Shown in pieces: positions 35,797 to 47,825 of a stretch of DNA of 64,000 nt; the stretch's first letter is position 1; the number at the start of each line of letters is the position of its first letter. A model generated the notes under the pieces. That model saw nothing but the letters and a program-made list of their open reading frames with translations, ran no database searches and was not told where the DNA came from. The DNA is taken from positions 29,783,818 through 29,847,817 of the forward strand of contig NC_089239.1 in NCBI RefSeq assembly GCF_963924675.1. Direction: 5' to 3'. The DNA comes from Phocoena phocoena. Lineage: Eukaryota > Chordata > Mammalia > Artiodactyla > Phocoenidae. Made by a program: the position numbers and the translations under genes.

Positions 35797-36370
35797 CAGG
35801 CACACCTCGTTTGATTGGACTTCACAGATACTGAATTTCTTACAAACTGAGGGTTTGTGGCCGCCCTGCGTCGAGCAAGTCTGTTGGCACCATTTTTCCA
35901 ACATTTGCTCACTTCATGTCTCCGTGCCACATTTTGGTAATTCTCACAGTATTTCAAATTTTTATTATTTATTTATTTTTAAAATTTATTTATTTATGTT
36001 TTGGCTGCGTTGGGTCCTCGTTGCTGCACGCGGGCTTTCTCTAGTCGCGGCGAGTGGGGGCTGCTCTTCGTTGCGGTGCGCAGGCTTCTCGTTGCGGTGG
36101 CTTCTCTTGTTGCGGAGCACGGGCTCTAGGCGCACGGGCTTCAGTAGTTGTGGCTCACAGGCTCAGTAGTTGTGGCTCGCAGGCTCTAGAGTGCAGGCTC
36201 AGTAGTTGTGGCGCACGGGCTTAGCTGCTCCACGGCATGTGGGATCTTCCCGGACCAGGGCTCGAACCAGTGTCCCCTCCGTTGGCCAGTGCCAGCAGGG
36301 AAGCCCAAAGTTTTATTATATTTTTATGGCAATAAGTGATCTTTGGTGTTACAATTGCAAGGTGTGCCTG
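35797..36370 (+). mobile_element. Tigger1-type MITE with TIRs and TA target, interrupted by a SINE
   Basis: Starts CAGGCACACCTCG after TA (35795-35796) and ends AAGGTGTGCCTG before TA (36371-36372), giving imperfect terminal inverted repeats. The interior GGTTTGTGGCCGCCCTGCGT and GTCGAGCAAGTCTGTTGGCA matches the Tigger1-derived repeat. Without the SINE it would be about 220 bases, too short for a transposase. Confidence 0.85.
35955..36319 (-). mobile_element. CHR-type SINE, long form (minus), inside the Tigger MITE
   Basis: Flanked by CAAATTTTTATTAT (35955-35968) and CAAAGTTTTATTAT (36306-36319), 13 of 14 identical. Its middle block holds several copies of a CTCAGTAGTTGTGGC unit (about 36140-36220), more than in the other long copies here. 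Confidence 0.88.
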
Positions 36371-36372
36371 TA

Positions 36373-38445
36373 TTTGCCCCTGAGTCCCCCAGCGAGAACG
36401 TCCCACACACGGAGTTTGCGGAGGCGCAGGAGGAAGGTACGTGAAGGCAGCGGGTCACCGGGACAGATGGCGTGTTCCTGCCCCGGGCCGGGGTCCAGGT
36501 TGGAGAGTCTGTACTCGCCCAGGAAGCAGTGCCGGCTCCAGCCTTTAGGAAGCCACCATCGGGGCAGGGCTCAGAAAGGGAAGAGGGGCCGGGAGAGAGC
36601 GAGCAAAGCAGAGGCTCCCGACCCCAGAGACAGCCTGGCGCCAGCCCCAAACAGCAGAGGAAAAGCGTCCGGGCCCCTCACCTTGAGAAGCTCGTGGGTC
36701 AGCAGTGAACACTGTCGGCCAGGCCCCTCCCGTGCACACCGCTCGGGCAAGCGGCCATGCAAAGGAAGCGGAGGAGTGGAGGACACGGCCCCCAGAAGGA
36801 CTGCCTGCAGAGGTCGGCGCTCTCGGTGCTTTAGGGCAGGCCAGACCCTGGCTCTGCGGCTCTCCCAGCTGAAGCGCGCACATCTGCACCGCGTTTAGCT
36901 TTGGGTCTGCAGGCAGAGGCGGAGGGACACGTGTACCTTGTATGTTGCTGCCACGGCACATCCCCCAGGGAAGGAGGGTACAGAGTGGGTGCAGAGTGAG
37001 CAGGTGGGCTTTCCCTTGCCTGTTGTAACCCAAGAATAGGAAACTGGAATCTGAAAAGGGTTGGCAACAGATGGGAGTGGAAAAGCCTCGAACTTTCCAG
37101 TTTCTTATTGCAATAAGAACTTGATCGTTTCTTATTGCAGTCCCACCGGAACTGCAGCTTCCCCCTTGGGGGCAGTTCAGATTTTGACTTTCCAAAATAC
37201 AATGCTTTTAAATTAACAGAAAAGGAGCTTTGGCTCTCATTTGCATAAAACGCGTACATGTATACACAGGTGTTCTCACGCGCGCACACACACAGACGCC
37301 CTACTTAACTGGGGAGAAGCAGGAAAGCAGTGAGAAGATCCTAACTGTGATTCAACCGTGCATTTTAAAAAGCGTTGCACCTATTTAGATGGTACTTCTT
37401 AGAGCGAATATATGGCTTTTAAAAGTTTTGATAAACGTGAACACTTAAAGACTCCTGGGAAATGAGAATATTCCTTTCAACTTGGGCTTGCGTGGTTATA
37501 AATAGGAAGGCCTCTTCTAATCTCGGAATCTTAAAAAGAAAACCTTGATGTTGTTACGTGATTACCTAAAGGAATGCCTTCCTCTTCGGCCCGGAAGGAT
37601 ATGTTTAAGAGAATGTTAAGCTTGTGACAGGAATTATTGATACCTTTGGAATTAATTCCATTCTCCAGTGACTCAGGCTTGCTTCAAGTCATTACCTGGG
37701 AATTAGCCTGGGACTGCATGACGCCAGTCCCACTCTGTTCAAAGTGTAGCGTAACTTCGCGAAAGAATGAAAAAACGAGGATGTGCTTTTGTGCATTATT
37801 CTTATCGTGATGAATGATGCTTGTTTTCCTCTCCACTTTAATTAGAATGTTTCTACATTTGCCAAAGAAAATGTTGGAATGGAGACAAAAACCTGAAATT
37901 ATAGGAACAGGGCTTGATGTAATAGCTTATTTATAAAGGAAACACAACTTGTTTGGTATTTTATTGAAACGGGAAGTTCAGAACCTCGGCACATACAAGT
38001 ACAACAAATTCTCAGGTGCTCGTTGAGTCATCTGTTGTTGGAAATAGTCTCCTGGTAGTTTTCCCCTGGATTTACTTTTTATCTTCATTTTGGTATTTTT
38101 TAAGCAGTGGGACTGGATGGGTATAGGAAATTGCATAGAGATTGTATACTTTAAAAAATATATATATCCGCTATCAAGACGAAATAAATAAAGCAGGGGG
38201 AATTCTCTCCTTATACATTTGTATATACGCATTTTTGGTAGCTACCTATGTACAACATAAGGGAAAACAAAGTGAAACAAACGTTTACCTCAATGCTACT
38301 GCTATTTCAAAAGCAACCCTTGGTCAGGGGAATGGATTTGAGATGAATAAAGATGAAAAGCATTGTGGATTCATGTTCTATTTGCTATTGTTTAGTAAAC
38401 ATTTAATAGCAGAAGCTAGATAGCAATTTGATTCCTAGTATTAAA
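36373..38445. other. Unique sequence, no gene recognised
   Basis: The part 37.4-38.0 kb is AT-rich, free of recognisable repeats, and contains a perfect 12-base palindrome GGAATTAATTCC at 37648-37659 and a MEF2-like CTATTTATAA (minus) near 37497-37506. It could be an old conserved element, but conservation cannot be judged here. Confidence 0.45.
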
Positions 38446-38742
38446 ACCTAATAGGAGGGCTTCCCTGGCGGCGCAGTGGTTGAGAATCTGCCTGCCAATG
38501 CAGGGGACACGGGTTCGAGCCCTGGTCTGGGAAGATCCCACATGCCGCAGAGCAACTGGGCCCGTGAGCCACAACTACTGAGCCTGCATGTCAGGAGCCT
38601 GTGCTCCGCAACAAGAGAGGCCGCGACAGTGAGAGGCCCGCGCACCGCGATGAAGAGTGGCCCCCGCTCGCCGCAACTAGAGAAAGCCCTCACACAGAAA
38701 CGAAGACCCAACACAGCCAAAAAAAAAAAACACCTTATAGGA
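38446..38742 (+). mobile_element. CHR-type SINE (plus), 11-bp TSD
   Basis: ACCTAATAGGA (38446-38456) and ACCTTATAGGA (38732-38742) flank it, with one mismatch. It has the GGGCTTCCCTGGCGGCGCAG head and the GACCCAACACAGCC end with poly-A. Confidence 0.9.
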
Positions 38743-39185
38743 ATGACTTGAGCTGAGTTTGTGTCAACACAGAAATCTTTAGGTTTAATTTCCCACCCTT
38801 TTCTGAAAGATCAGACCGGGATGGTGTATTAAAACATGCAGAAGCTGCAGCCACCCTGGCAAGAGCTCAGCTTTATGAAAACTTGCTGGTGCACTAACAA
38901 GCCAGGTGCTGCTTCCAGGGGAACTTCGCAAGGAGTGCAGGGCGGGGTCCCCGGAGAATGCCTGGGAGTCAGGATTCCTGCCGGTGATCCCCCGTCCTCT
39001 AACTTGTGTGGCCTGGGCCTCAGCCCTTTGCTAAATTCGCACAGTTACAGATGCGCTGTCCATTCAAAGACACCTCAGAAAGATGCAGAGACACAGTGGG
39101 ACAGGAGGCTTTGAAAAGGGGCAGGTGCTAACCAAGTGGTACCCCTCCCAGAAGCAGCTGTGCCGCTCCTCTTTTTGTTTTTAAC

Positions 39186-40168
39186 TAAGACTTTTTTTAA
39201 GAGCAATTTTAGGTTCAGAGCAAAATTGAAGGGAGTGTACAGAGGTTTCCCATACACCCCCTGTCCCCATACACACACAGACTCCCCCTGTTAACAGCAT
39301 CCCCACCAGATGGTACGTTTGTTACAACTGATGGCCCTCCATTGGCACATCGCATCCCGCAGAGCCCATAGTTCACATTAGGGTTTGCCCTTGGTGTCGT
39401 ACATCCTATGGTTCAGATGCGTGTGTGCATCGTTACAGTATCGTGCAGAGTAGTCTCGCTTCCCTAAAATCCTCTGTGCTCCGCCTACTCACTCCCCTAC
39501 CAACTCCGGGAAACCCCTGATCTTCTCACTCTCTCCACAGTTCTGCATTTCCAAAACGTCATAGAGCTGGAATCATACAGCATATAGCATCTTCACATTG
39601 GCTTCCTTCACACAGAAGTATGCATTTAAGGTTCTTCCGTGTCTTCTCATGGCTTGATAGCACGTTTATTTTTAGTGCTGGATAATATTCCATTGTCTGG
39701 AGGTACCCCAGTTTACTTATCCACTCACCACTGAAGGATATTATGGCTTCCAAATTTTGGCGATTATGAACGCAGCTGCTATAAGCATTCGTGTGCAGGT
39801 TTTCGCGTGGACATAAGTATTCCATTCCTTTGGATCAATACTGAGGCGTGTGATTGCTGGACTGGACGATAAGAGTATGTTGAGTTTGATGAGAAACCAG
39901 CAAACTGTCTCTCAAAGTGACTGCACCGTTTCACGTTCCCACCAGCAGTGAGTGAGAGTTCCTGCTGCCCCGCACCCCTGTCAGCATTGGTGACAAGGAT
40001 TTGCCTGGATTTCGGTCATGCTAATGGGCGTGCAGTGCTACCTCACTGTTGTTTTAGTTTGCATTTTTCTGATGACACACCATGCGGAGCATCTTTTCAC
40101 ACGCTCCTTTGCCATCTGAGGACCATCTTTGATGAGGTGTCTGTTAAGGTCTTTGGCTCGCTTTCTAA
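39186..40168 (-). mobile_element. Old L1, 3' end and ORF2 C-terminal remnant (minus)
   Basis: About 980 bases read reversed as L1. The 3' UTR-like part (AGAGCAATTTTAGGTTCAGA, GATGGTACGTTTGTTACAAC) is followed by decayed ORF2 text (ATATTCCATTGTCTGGAGGT, ACGTTCCCACCAGCAGTGAG). Stops and indels break every frame. It is older than the L1 copies at 51 and 55 kb. Confidence 0.8.
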
Positions 40169-41109
40169 CCCAGGCAGTACCTCCTTTTGAAGTCTGCAAG
40201 CCTGCCGCCTTGGGCACGTTTACGAGGCCGCAGCATCGTGGACATCACCCTGACGTGCGCATCCTGCTTGCACTGAGCGGGACCTCAAAGCCTCCGTCCC
40301 GCAGGAAGGTCTGGGCTTGCAATGTCTCACCTCCTGCTTTTACACTCGCCTGACACTAAATGTGACAAGACAGAAACTTTATGGTTCTGCGTGGAAAGAC
40401 TTCTTTTGGTCAGGTGGGGTTTTTTTCCTTCATTGACTGAATAACACTGAACAAAACAATATTACTATGAAATGAAAGTAATACACCCCTCTGAGTTTGT
40501 ATAAATACAGTTTTTTTTTTCTTTTTAACATTGTTTGGATCGATAAACGATGCAAGAGATACATAAGATAATTCCAAAAACTGCTATGAGGCAATGTGGA
40601 AAGGTCTGGAAGCCCACCCCACCCCCAAAGATGCTTTTTGGTTGCTTTTACAGCTACAGACCCCCCACCTAAAGGTGGGTGTGTTGACTTAATCTCCACC
40701 TTGGCTACCCTGCTGAACGAGGCATCACCTGGAAAAAGTGCAGCATGGTGCTTGTTAACACAGTTGGATGAGCAAACCTTGAGGTGAGAGAAAAGCAGGT
40801 GAGTGTCAGTCCATAAATGCTGAATGCGCCCACGCAGAGAGAGAGAAAATGGCCATTAAGAGGTGACGAGGAAGAGACGTAGGTTTGCGTCCCCCGGGAA
40901 GGAGGGGCTCCCGGAACTGCATCCGTAGCCCTGCAAGCCACACACACCAGAAACCCGGGAGTCGTCTTTAACCCCCGGGGGCTGCAGGGCACGCCAGCTG
41001 TGTCTTCCAGACGCCTTCTCCCTCCACTTCCGCTGTCGCTGCTTTCTGTCCTTATAGATGCGTCTCTGGAAAACACAGATCTCGTCATGTTACATTTCAG
41101 GTGACTTAC
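40169..41109. other. Unique sequence, no gene recognised
   Basis: A short T-run lies at 40511-40520. No exon or transposon supported. Confidence 0.5.
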
Positions 41110-41630
41110 CTTTGCCTGCAAGATCAAGTTCAAACTCTGCAACAAGGCATTCAAGACCTTTCCCAACACTTGTTCTCAGCCCACCTTCCCACCATCCGTT
41201 GCCTCCCTGCCCCTCAGTGCCAGCTGGCTACCCGGGACCCACTACCATGCCTGGCACCGAGCTGTGTGTGTCCGTCTCTCCCCTGCCAGGCCACACCATC
41301 AGCATCCCCCATCACACCACACACACAGACGCACACACGCACGTGCACGCACACGCACACGCACACACACATCCTTTTCCTGATTATCCTGGGACAAGCC
41401 TTTCTGGGAAGCAGTCCCCAGACCTTCCAGGAAAAATTAATTTCACCCTCTATTATGGTTTTACAGTATTGTTTTCATATCACTGGTATAAATACTATAG
41501 TATAAAAAGGATAATTCATATATAATTAATTAATTATAATTAATTGTTTATGTGTGTCTCTTACTGCTAGATTATGAGCTTCTTGAAAGCAAGGTCCACA
41601 TACTTGCTTTCTTTTTTTTAATCCCCTGCA
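41110..41630 (+). repeat. L2 3' fragments around a CA/CG microsatellite
   Basis: GATCAAGTTCAAACTCTGCA with AAGGCATTCAAGACCTTTCC, and later TAGATTATGAGCTTCTTGAA, follow the L2 3' order. Between them lies an alternating CA/CG tract at 41315-41371. Confidence 0.65.
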
Positions 41631-42819
41631 TCTTATGTTGAAGACACCTATAATATCTTGGGTTGAAACTGAATCCGATTGGAAGGGGGTGACATGGCAG
41701 TGGGTGCCAACGGGTCGAGGTCTGGAAGGCCAGTCTCCTTGAGCAGAGAGATTCAGGACAGGTGCTTGTTGGGATGGATGGAAGGTCTCCAGGGGCCACA
41801 TGGTAGAGGCCTGAAGACCAAACCAAGGTCGCTGCCAAGGTCCTTATACTTTTATCTGCAGCATTTGGAGCCAGAGAGGAACATGGTCTCCACAGTCTTT
41901 GTGAGGATTTCTGGGCAGTGGAGTGAAGGCAGATGAAGTTAGATCTGAGAGCCCTGGTGGGAGGTGGCCTGACAGCCACGTGTCATGTGAAACCATGATC
42001 TAGATGGTGGCCCTGCAAAGGGGATGAGGAGCGCCAGGGAGCTGGGGAGAGTGGCCGGGCGGGAGTTGGGGGAGGAGGGCCGGGCTTGCCCATCCCAGCG
42101 AGACGCCCGCCAGTGGGAAGGCTCCCCTGCCTGTCTACTTCCTTTCCTGAATGCACAGCGAATTCCTGGGCCGCCTTTGTTGTGAGCTGGTTTGGTGTGT
42201 CACCCTCCGTTGTTTACAGCCTCCAGGTATTTGTAGACAGATCTTATCTCCCTCCCTCTTAGTCACTACTTGGCCCAACTCTGCCTGTTTTACTCTTTTC
42301 AACTCTGCCCCTGGGGCTGACCTCTCACTACCCTTTCGAGGAGACTTGTTTGTGCTGTTGGAATCTATTCCATTTTGATTATTTTAAGACAAGCGGTAAG
42401 CTAAATATGGCCCAGCAAGCATGGTCTTGAAGTAAAAAAATAAATCTTATGCATGTATATGTTTATATATATTTGTGTGTATCGAGTGTGTTATAAGCCT
42501 GAGGCAGCTGTGGCACTTCCCAAGCAATAGTCTGCAGCCTGTGTTCTCCCAGTTTCCCCAGGAATGAATTCACTCTAAATTTTTTTTTAAAGGAAGAAAA
42601 ATCAGAAAGTGATAAGTGCCTACTGCCTCCTGATTCTCCTTTAGGGTACATCTGTTTCTGTGAGGTCTTGGGGTTTATAGGACTGTGCTTATTTTCATGA
42701 TCCCATTAATATGTTTGCTTATCAAGAGGGCCAGCTCTGTTTTGTCACCAAATTTCTCATCCTCCTTCTTATTTTTTCCCTCCTCTTCCCTGTTCCATGT
42801 CTGGTCTCTAGTGAGGTTT
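41631..42819. other. Unique sequence, no gene recognised
   Basis: No supported exon. GC-rich at 42.0-42.1 kb. No clear transposon. Confidence 0.5.
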
Positions 42820-42840
42820 CCATACCTTACACTTTCGTCA

Positions 42841-43078
42841 AAAAATACTGGTTGAGGGGCTTCCCTGGTGGCGCAGTGGTTGAGAGTCCGCCTGCCGATG
42901 CAGGGGACATGGGTTCATGCCCCGGTCCGGGAAGATCCCACATGCCGCGGAGCGGCTGGGCCCGTGAGCCATGGCCGCTGAGCCTGCGCGTCTGGAGCCT
43001 GTGCTCTGCAGCGGGAGAGGCCACAGCAGTGAGAGGCCCGCGTACCGCAAAAAAAAAAAAAAAAAAAATACTGGTTGA
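42841..43078 (+). mobile_element. CHR-2-type SINE, short form (plus), perfect 15-bp TSD
   Basis: AAAAATACTGGTTGA occurs at 42841-42855 and 43064-43078. The body runs from the GGGCTTCCCTGGTGGCGCAG head to the GCCCGCGTACCGC end, followed by an A-run. The identical duplication and long A-tail indicate a fairly young insertion. Confidence 0.96.
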
Positions 43079-43832
43079 AAACACTTCTGGAAAACAATGT
43101 AGGAGAAAATCTTCATGACCTTTGGGTTGTGTATTTCTTGGGACACAAACCCAAGCACAAGCACTGACCATAAAAGGAAAATTGATAAGTTGGACTTCAT
43201 GAAAATGAAAAGTTACGTTCTTTGAAAGACACCATTAAGAAAATGAAAAGGCAAGCTCCAGACAGGGAAGAAACATTCATAGTCCATATTTTTGAAAAGG
43301 AACTTGTATTCAGAATGTATAAAGAATTCTTAAAGCCTATCCAGTTTCTTAAAAACGGGCAAGCTGTAAGAACAGAACCTCACGAAAGAAGTTGTGTCCA
43401 TGACAAAGAGCACATGAAAAGATGCTGAACATTATCGGTCATCTGGGAAATGCAAATTAAAACCACAGTGAGCTATGGCCACACTCACCCACTCTGGACA
43501 AATTAATGCCAAAACTAAAATGCCAAGTTACAGCGAAGACGCAGAGCAACTAGAACTCGTACTTTGCTGACAGGAGCGTAAAACCCTGTAGAGAACCGTG
43601 CGGCAGTTTCCTACCGAAGTTCAATGCATACCTAGCAAATGACCCAGGAATTTCACTGCTAGGTATTTATCCAGGAGAAAGGAAAGCATCTGTCAACAGA
43701 AAGATGTGTAACTGTTCATAGCAGCCTTATTCATAATATCTAATAGCTGGAAAAACCCAGATGTCCATCAGCTGGTGAATGCATGAAACCTATGGTATGT
43801 TCATCCAACAGCACAACAATAAATACGACCGT

Positions 43833-44065
43833 AAAAAGGAGCAAACAGGGGCTTCCCTGGTGGTGCAGTGGTTGAGAGTCCGCCTGCCGATGCAGGGGAC
43901 ACGGGTTCGTGCCCCGGTCCGGGAAGATCCCACATGCTGTGGAGCGGCTGGGCCCGTGAGCCATGGCCGCTGAGCCGGCGCGTCCGGAGCCTGTGCTCCG
44001 CAACGGGAAAGGCCACAACAGTGAGAGGCCCGCCTATCGCAAAAAAAAAAAAAGGAGCAAACAGC
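43833..44065 (+). mobile_element. CHR-2-type SINE, short form (plus), perfect 16-bp TSD
   Basis: AAAAAGGAGCAAACAG occurs at 43833-43848 and 44050-44065. It is nearly identical to the copy about 1 kb upstream, same orientation, same short form. It is also young. Confidence 0.96.
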
Positions 44066-44372
44066 AACGTAGCTGAATCTCAAACACTTGTGCCGAGCCA
44101 ACGAAGGCGGGCATAGCGCGTGGGCCGTGTCCTTCCCTTTCCGTGACCTTCAAGGACAGGCCACACTAGTCCGCTGGCCCGTGGTGGTCCAGGGATGGGG
44201 GCAGCAAGGAATGCAAAGGGACACAGGGGACATTGGGGATGACGCGAACACGCCCACCCTGATGGAGCTGTGATTGCATGGGTGTGTACGCCTGTCAAAA
44301 GCATCAGACTCTGTGCGTCCAAGCTGGGAACATTTTATCCTTTGTAAATTATACCTCAATAGAGTCCATTTT

Positions 44373-47300
44373 AAAAAAGCTAATCACAAAAGAATAAATT
44401 AAGCACATACGCATTGCCAGAAAATGAGACCGTTGGTGGTTTACGCGTTCACGTGAATTTAAGGCAGCACGTGCCCTGTGCCAGGGACGTTTGCATTGTG
44501 AGATGTAATTGATGGTGAAGGCTGGGGGGTGGGGGTTGGGCCGGGGGATTGGGCGTGGAAGCATCTCCCACCTTCAGTAAGTTACATAGATATGACTTAT
44601 TTACAAGGTTGGGCTGGGTTTCCAACAAACAGATGGGAAGTAGGCGGCCGGTAACTCTGAACCCGTCCCGAGTCACTCTCCTTCCTGAACTTGGCGCAGT
44701 CACTATTCCGTATGCAGGTGATTCTACGGGACACTAAGCAGGTGTGATAAGGTATTCGTATTCAATCTCCATTGAAGTCAGTGGGCTTTTTGTAATGATT
44801 GGGCTGGAGACCTGGGCGTCCCGGTCCTTGGACCGGCCCCCCAGCTCAGCCGTCCCCACTGCCCGCCGCTGCAGCCACACACGCAGTGGCAGGCGCCACA
44901 GGCATCACATGGCTGCCATACTGTGCTTCCCAGTGACAGCTCTCCCCAAGGCCAGCGGATGTGTGCGCCCACTAGCCCGCGATGCTTTAGCCAAAAGCAA
45001 AGCCTTTGAAAGAGGAGCAGAAACAAGACCATTCAAATCTGGTCTGTGTAGGGACTCCAGTACCCAAGTGATGAATTTAAGGGAAAAAAAATAATTCTGT
45101 AATAAACCTCCAGGACTATTAGCTTGAGTGGGTTACAGTACGATGGAACCTTCCAGTGAACACCTGAATTCCCCAGCACATTTTTGTAATCCAGACAGAA
45201 CTTCTGAGAATTATAAACTTAAGTGCAGTAGAAGCTTTTGGAATTAGCTGGGGGATGAAATGAGTCGCTGTAAGTACAAAGGAGTAACAGCAAAGAAGTC
45301 GATCAGTAGGTACCATCAGATCCAAAACAGCCACACGAGAGAGCATTAGGAACTTATCCGGCACCATCGCCCCACGTTATAGGTGAGAACTAAGCCTGGA
45401 GAAGTCGTTCCACCAGCTGCAGCCCCTTGTGCTGTTTCCTGGAAAGCCGATCACTCCTTGTCATGCTTACGCCCCCCCCCCGTAAGGAATGCAGGGTCAG
45501 GTGAAGCATCAGGATCATGACCCCGCGGCCGGCTGTGAGCAGAGAACCAGAAGGAAGCCCGGCCTCCCGGCACCCAGCTCCCCGTTCTTCCTGGGCCCCT
45601 AAAATCTAGAACCATCGTCATGTTTGGGACATTTGTTATCCCTTTTTCCAACTGTTGACATCCTGAAGGGATCTCTCCTTCCTGTGAGTTTCTCAGTTGC
45701 CCTTCTTCTCCTCCCTCCCTAGGCCCCTACGCCATTGGGGCTTCACATCCATTGAAGAAGAACTTGTTTAGCCCAGGGATAATTATTTTGAAACTTAAGA
45801 GCCGGGGGCCCCTGGCCTTTCTCTGTGACTTGTTCCCAGAAACCACACAACAAGGCAGATCATCAGAAAGATGTTACGGCCCGGGTTGCATTTCTGACCA
45901 GAGACTCAGCAGCAAATAAATCACAGATGTGAACAATGCTTAAACCCCCGGCGTGACGCAGCAAACCCCTAGTATCTTCTGAAACAATCCTCTTATGCTT
46001 TGAGCAGCTGGACCACGCGTGCTGGCCTCCGAAGGGAGACGTTTGCCTTCCAGGTTGTGTCTTGGAAGGGAAGGGGTCTGTGGACACTGACCTGTGCCGT
46101 CATTCGAAGGATATAGAGAAGTCGTGTTTCATTTCTAAGCACTGGGAATTAAAGAAGTTGTTTCCATAAAATAAAAAACGTTAATTTGCTTTGTAAAAAA
46201 ATAAATCTAGACTGGTAAGTTTTATTTTAATAGGAAAAAGTGTGTAAGCAAGGTTTTAAATGTTTGGTAAGTTCACTGGTGCCTGTCGGCAGCCCACAAA
46301 TTGCTAAATCCAATAGCACTCCAAGATTCTGGAAGCTGCTATATTCTCTCATACTCTGAAGAATATGCCTGATGGTAAGCATAAGGAAAGATAGGTTTTT
46401 GAAACCTGCAAATGACAAAGTTCTTTCATTTATCTGTATGTGGAATAAAATACCTAAAGCATCTAGCAACCCTCAAAGAAGAGGGGGAGGGACCTTTTGA
46501 GAAAGCAAATCCATCTCAACTCAGACCTGCAAACTCACAATAGTGGATTTTAAAGTGAACTAAGAATGAATGGCGGATATAAGTTGACCTAAAAATAAAA
46601 TTCACAGTAGGCCATCTCATAAATCTCAATCCAAAATATGGCTTTGAATAAAAGCTTCATTAAAACACCTGACCTGCGTCAGGTGCCACGGTCGCTTTCT
46701 ATGAAAACGCCATGGTGCTCTAGTTAGAGGACTTCCCTAGTCAGACGGCCAGTGATGGTCAACCCCAGGGAGGGGACAGAAGCAAACGCCTCTTCTGTCC
46801 CCACAGGGAGCGGCAGCATGGAACGCAGCTACCTCGGGGGGAGAAAACGTGGAGACCAAAACAAACCCCAAAAAAGGACTGACAGCCATGGGAAACCAGG
46901 AGGCCCATGTCACAAAGCTGGGTCCTGTCCAGGATGTGCTTGGCAGGGAAGCAGCCAAGTATGTCCGCGAGAAGCTGGGCTTCGGCTGGGCTCTGGGCGA
47001 GGAGGGCCAGCCAGGTGGATACCGGCCCTGGTCGGGCAGTCCCGGGAGGCGAGGGCTGGCCGGAGCTGCAGGGAGCCCTGGACCCCTGGACCCCTGACCG
47101 ACCAGCCCCAGACCGTGCCTGCTGCCAGCAGAGAGCCTGGCTCCCGGGCCTGAGGACTCCTGGGCAGGAGAGGAAGGACGACCCAGAGAGAACACCCCAG
47201 CGAGAGCGGAGGACAGAGCTCTGCGGAAGGAAGCTCATCTCTGAGCGGGTGCCGATTTGCCTTGGAATGGACATCGCACTGGCTGAACTGATTTCATGTC

Positions 47301-47507
47301 AGGATTTCTGCCCCCTCCTCTTTCAAGCTTTTTGAGTCATGGACCGTATTTATTCCTCTTTGGGCGATGGATCAATGTAGGGCGACTAGTGCCCACTTGC
47401 TACGCATTTAGTACAGATGCCTTCTCGGCCTGTGGCCGCTGGAACTGCACACGGGCCCGTCCAGGGTGAAGCCGTCCACTCTGCAGAGCCTCTAGGATTA
47501 TAATACG
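44373..47507. other. Unique sequence, no gene recognised
   Basis: Contains a C10 run flanked by inverted hexamers CTTACG and CGTAAG (45466-45486), and a GC-rich part at 46.75-47.2 kb with long but unsupported open frames. No transposon is clear. Confidence 0.5.
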
Positions 47508-47825
47508 GTGGTTCTCACCCATTAGGATCACCTGAGGGGGGGGGGGTTTGTTTTTTTTTTTCAACTCCTGCTACCCAGGCCTGGGCACTGGTATTTTTTA
47601 AACTCCCCAGGTGGTCTGTAGGATGCAGGCCAGTTTAAGAACCAGGGTTATGATCCTGTCTCAGCCCAGCAGCCCACCAGAGTCACCCAGGGGGCTTTAA
47701 AACTTCCTGAGGCCAAGGCCTCCACCCGCCAGGTGCTCTGACCTGACTGCCATGGGGTGAAGCCCTTGCAGTAGTATTTTAAAGCTTCTCAAGGGATGCT
47801 ACCACGCAGCCCGAGTTAGACTGCC
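47508..47825. mobile_element. hAT-Charlie MER5-like fragments
   Basis: GGTGGTTCTCACCCATTAGG, GATCACCTGAGGG and AACTCCCCAGGTGGTCTGTA fit a MER5-type MITE, ending AGTTTAAGAACCAGGG at about 47646. A second, more decayed stretch (AGAGTCACCCAGGGGGCTTT) follows immediately. Confidence 0.65.

Larger units (their letters stand above)
42820..44372 (+). mobile_element. Old L1 (ORF2 C-terminal part and 3' end, plus), split by two SINEs
   Basis: GGAGAAAATCTTCATGACCT, AATTGATAAGTTGGACTTCA, ATGAAAAGATGCTGAACATT and GGGAAATGCAAATTAAAACC are ORF2 landmarks in order. AAATTATACCTCAATAGAGT marks the 3' end. Frames are broken, so it is inactive. The SINEs at 42841-43078 and 43833-44065 interrupt it. The left border is approximate. 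Confidence 0.85.

Noticed and set aside
36206..36898. 230-codon plus-strand open frame
   Set aside because: It starts inside a SINE and runs through GC-rich unique sequence. No homology.
38457..38731. tRNA-like A and B box sequences
   Set aside because: They are the tRNA-derived head of a SINE. No cloverleaf-forming tRNA gene is present here or at the other SINE copies.
43790..44116. Several overlapping frames on both strands
   Set aside because: All run across a CHR SINE. The same peptides recur at every SINE copy in the window.
46849..47335. GC-rich open frames with a REAAKYVREKLGFGWALG peptide
   Set aside because: Superficially protein-like, but no family recognised, no splice structure, and the opposite strand is equally open.
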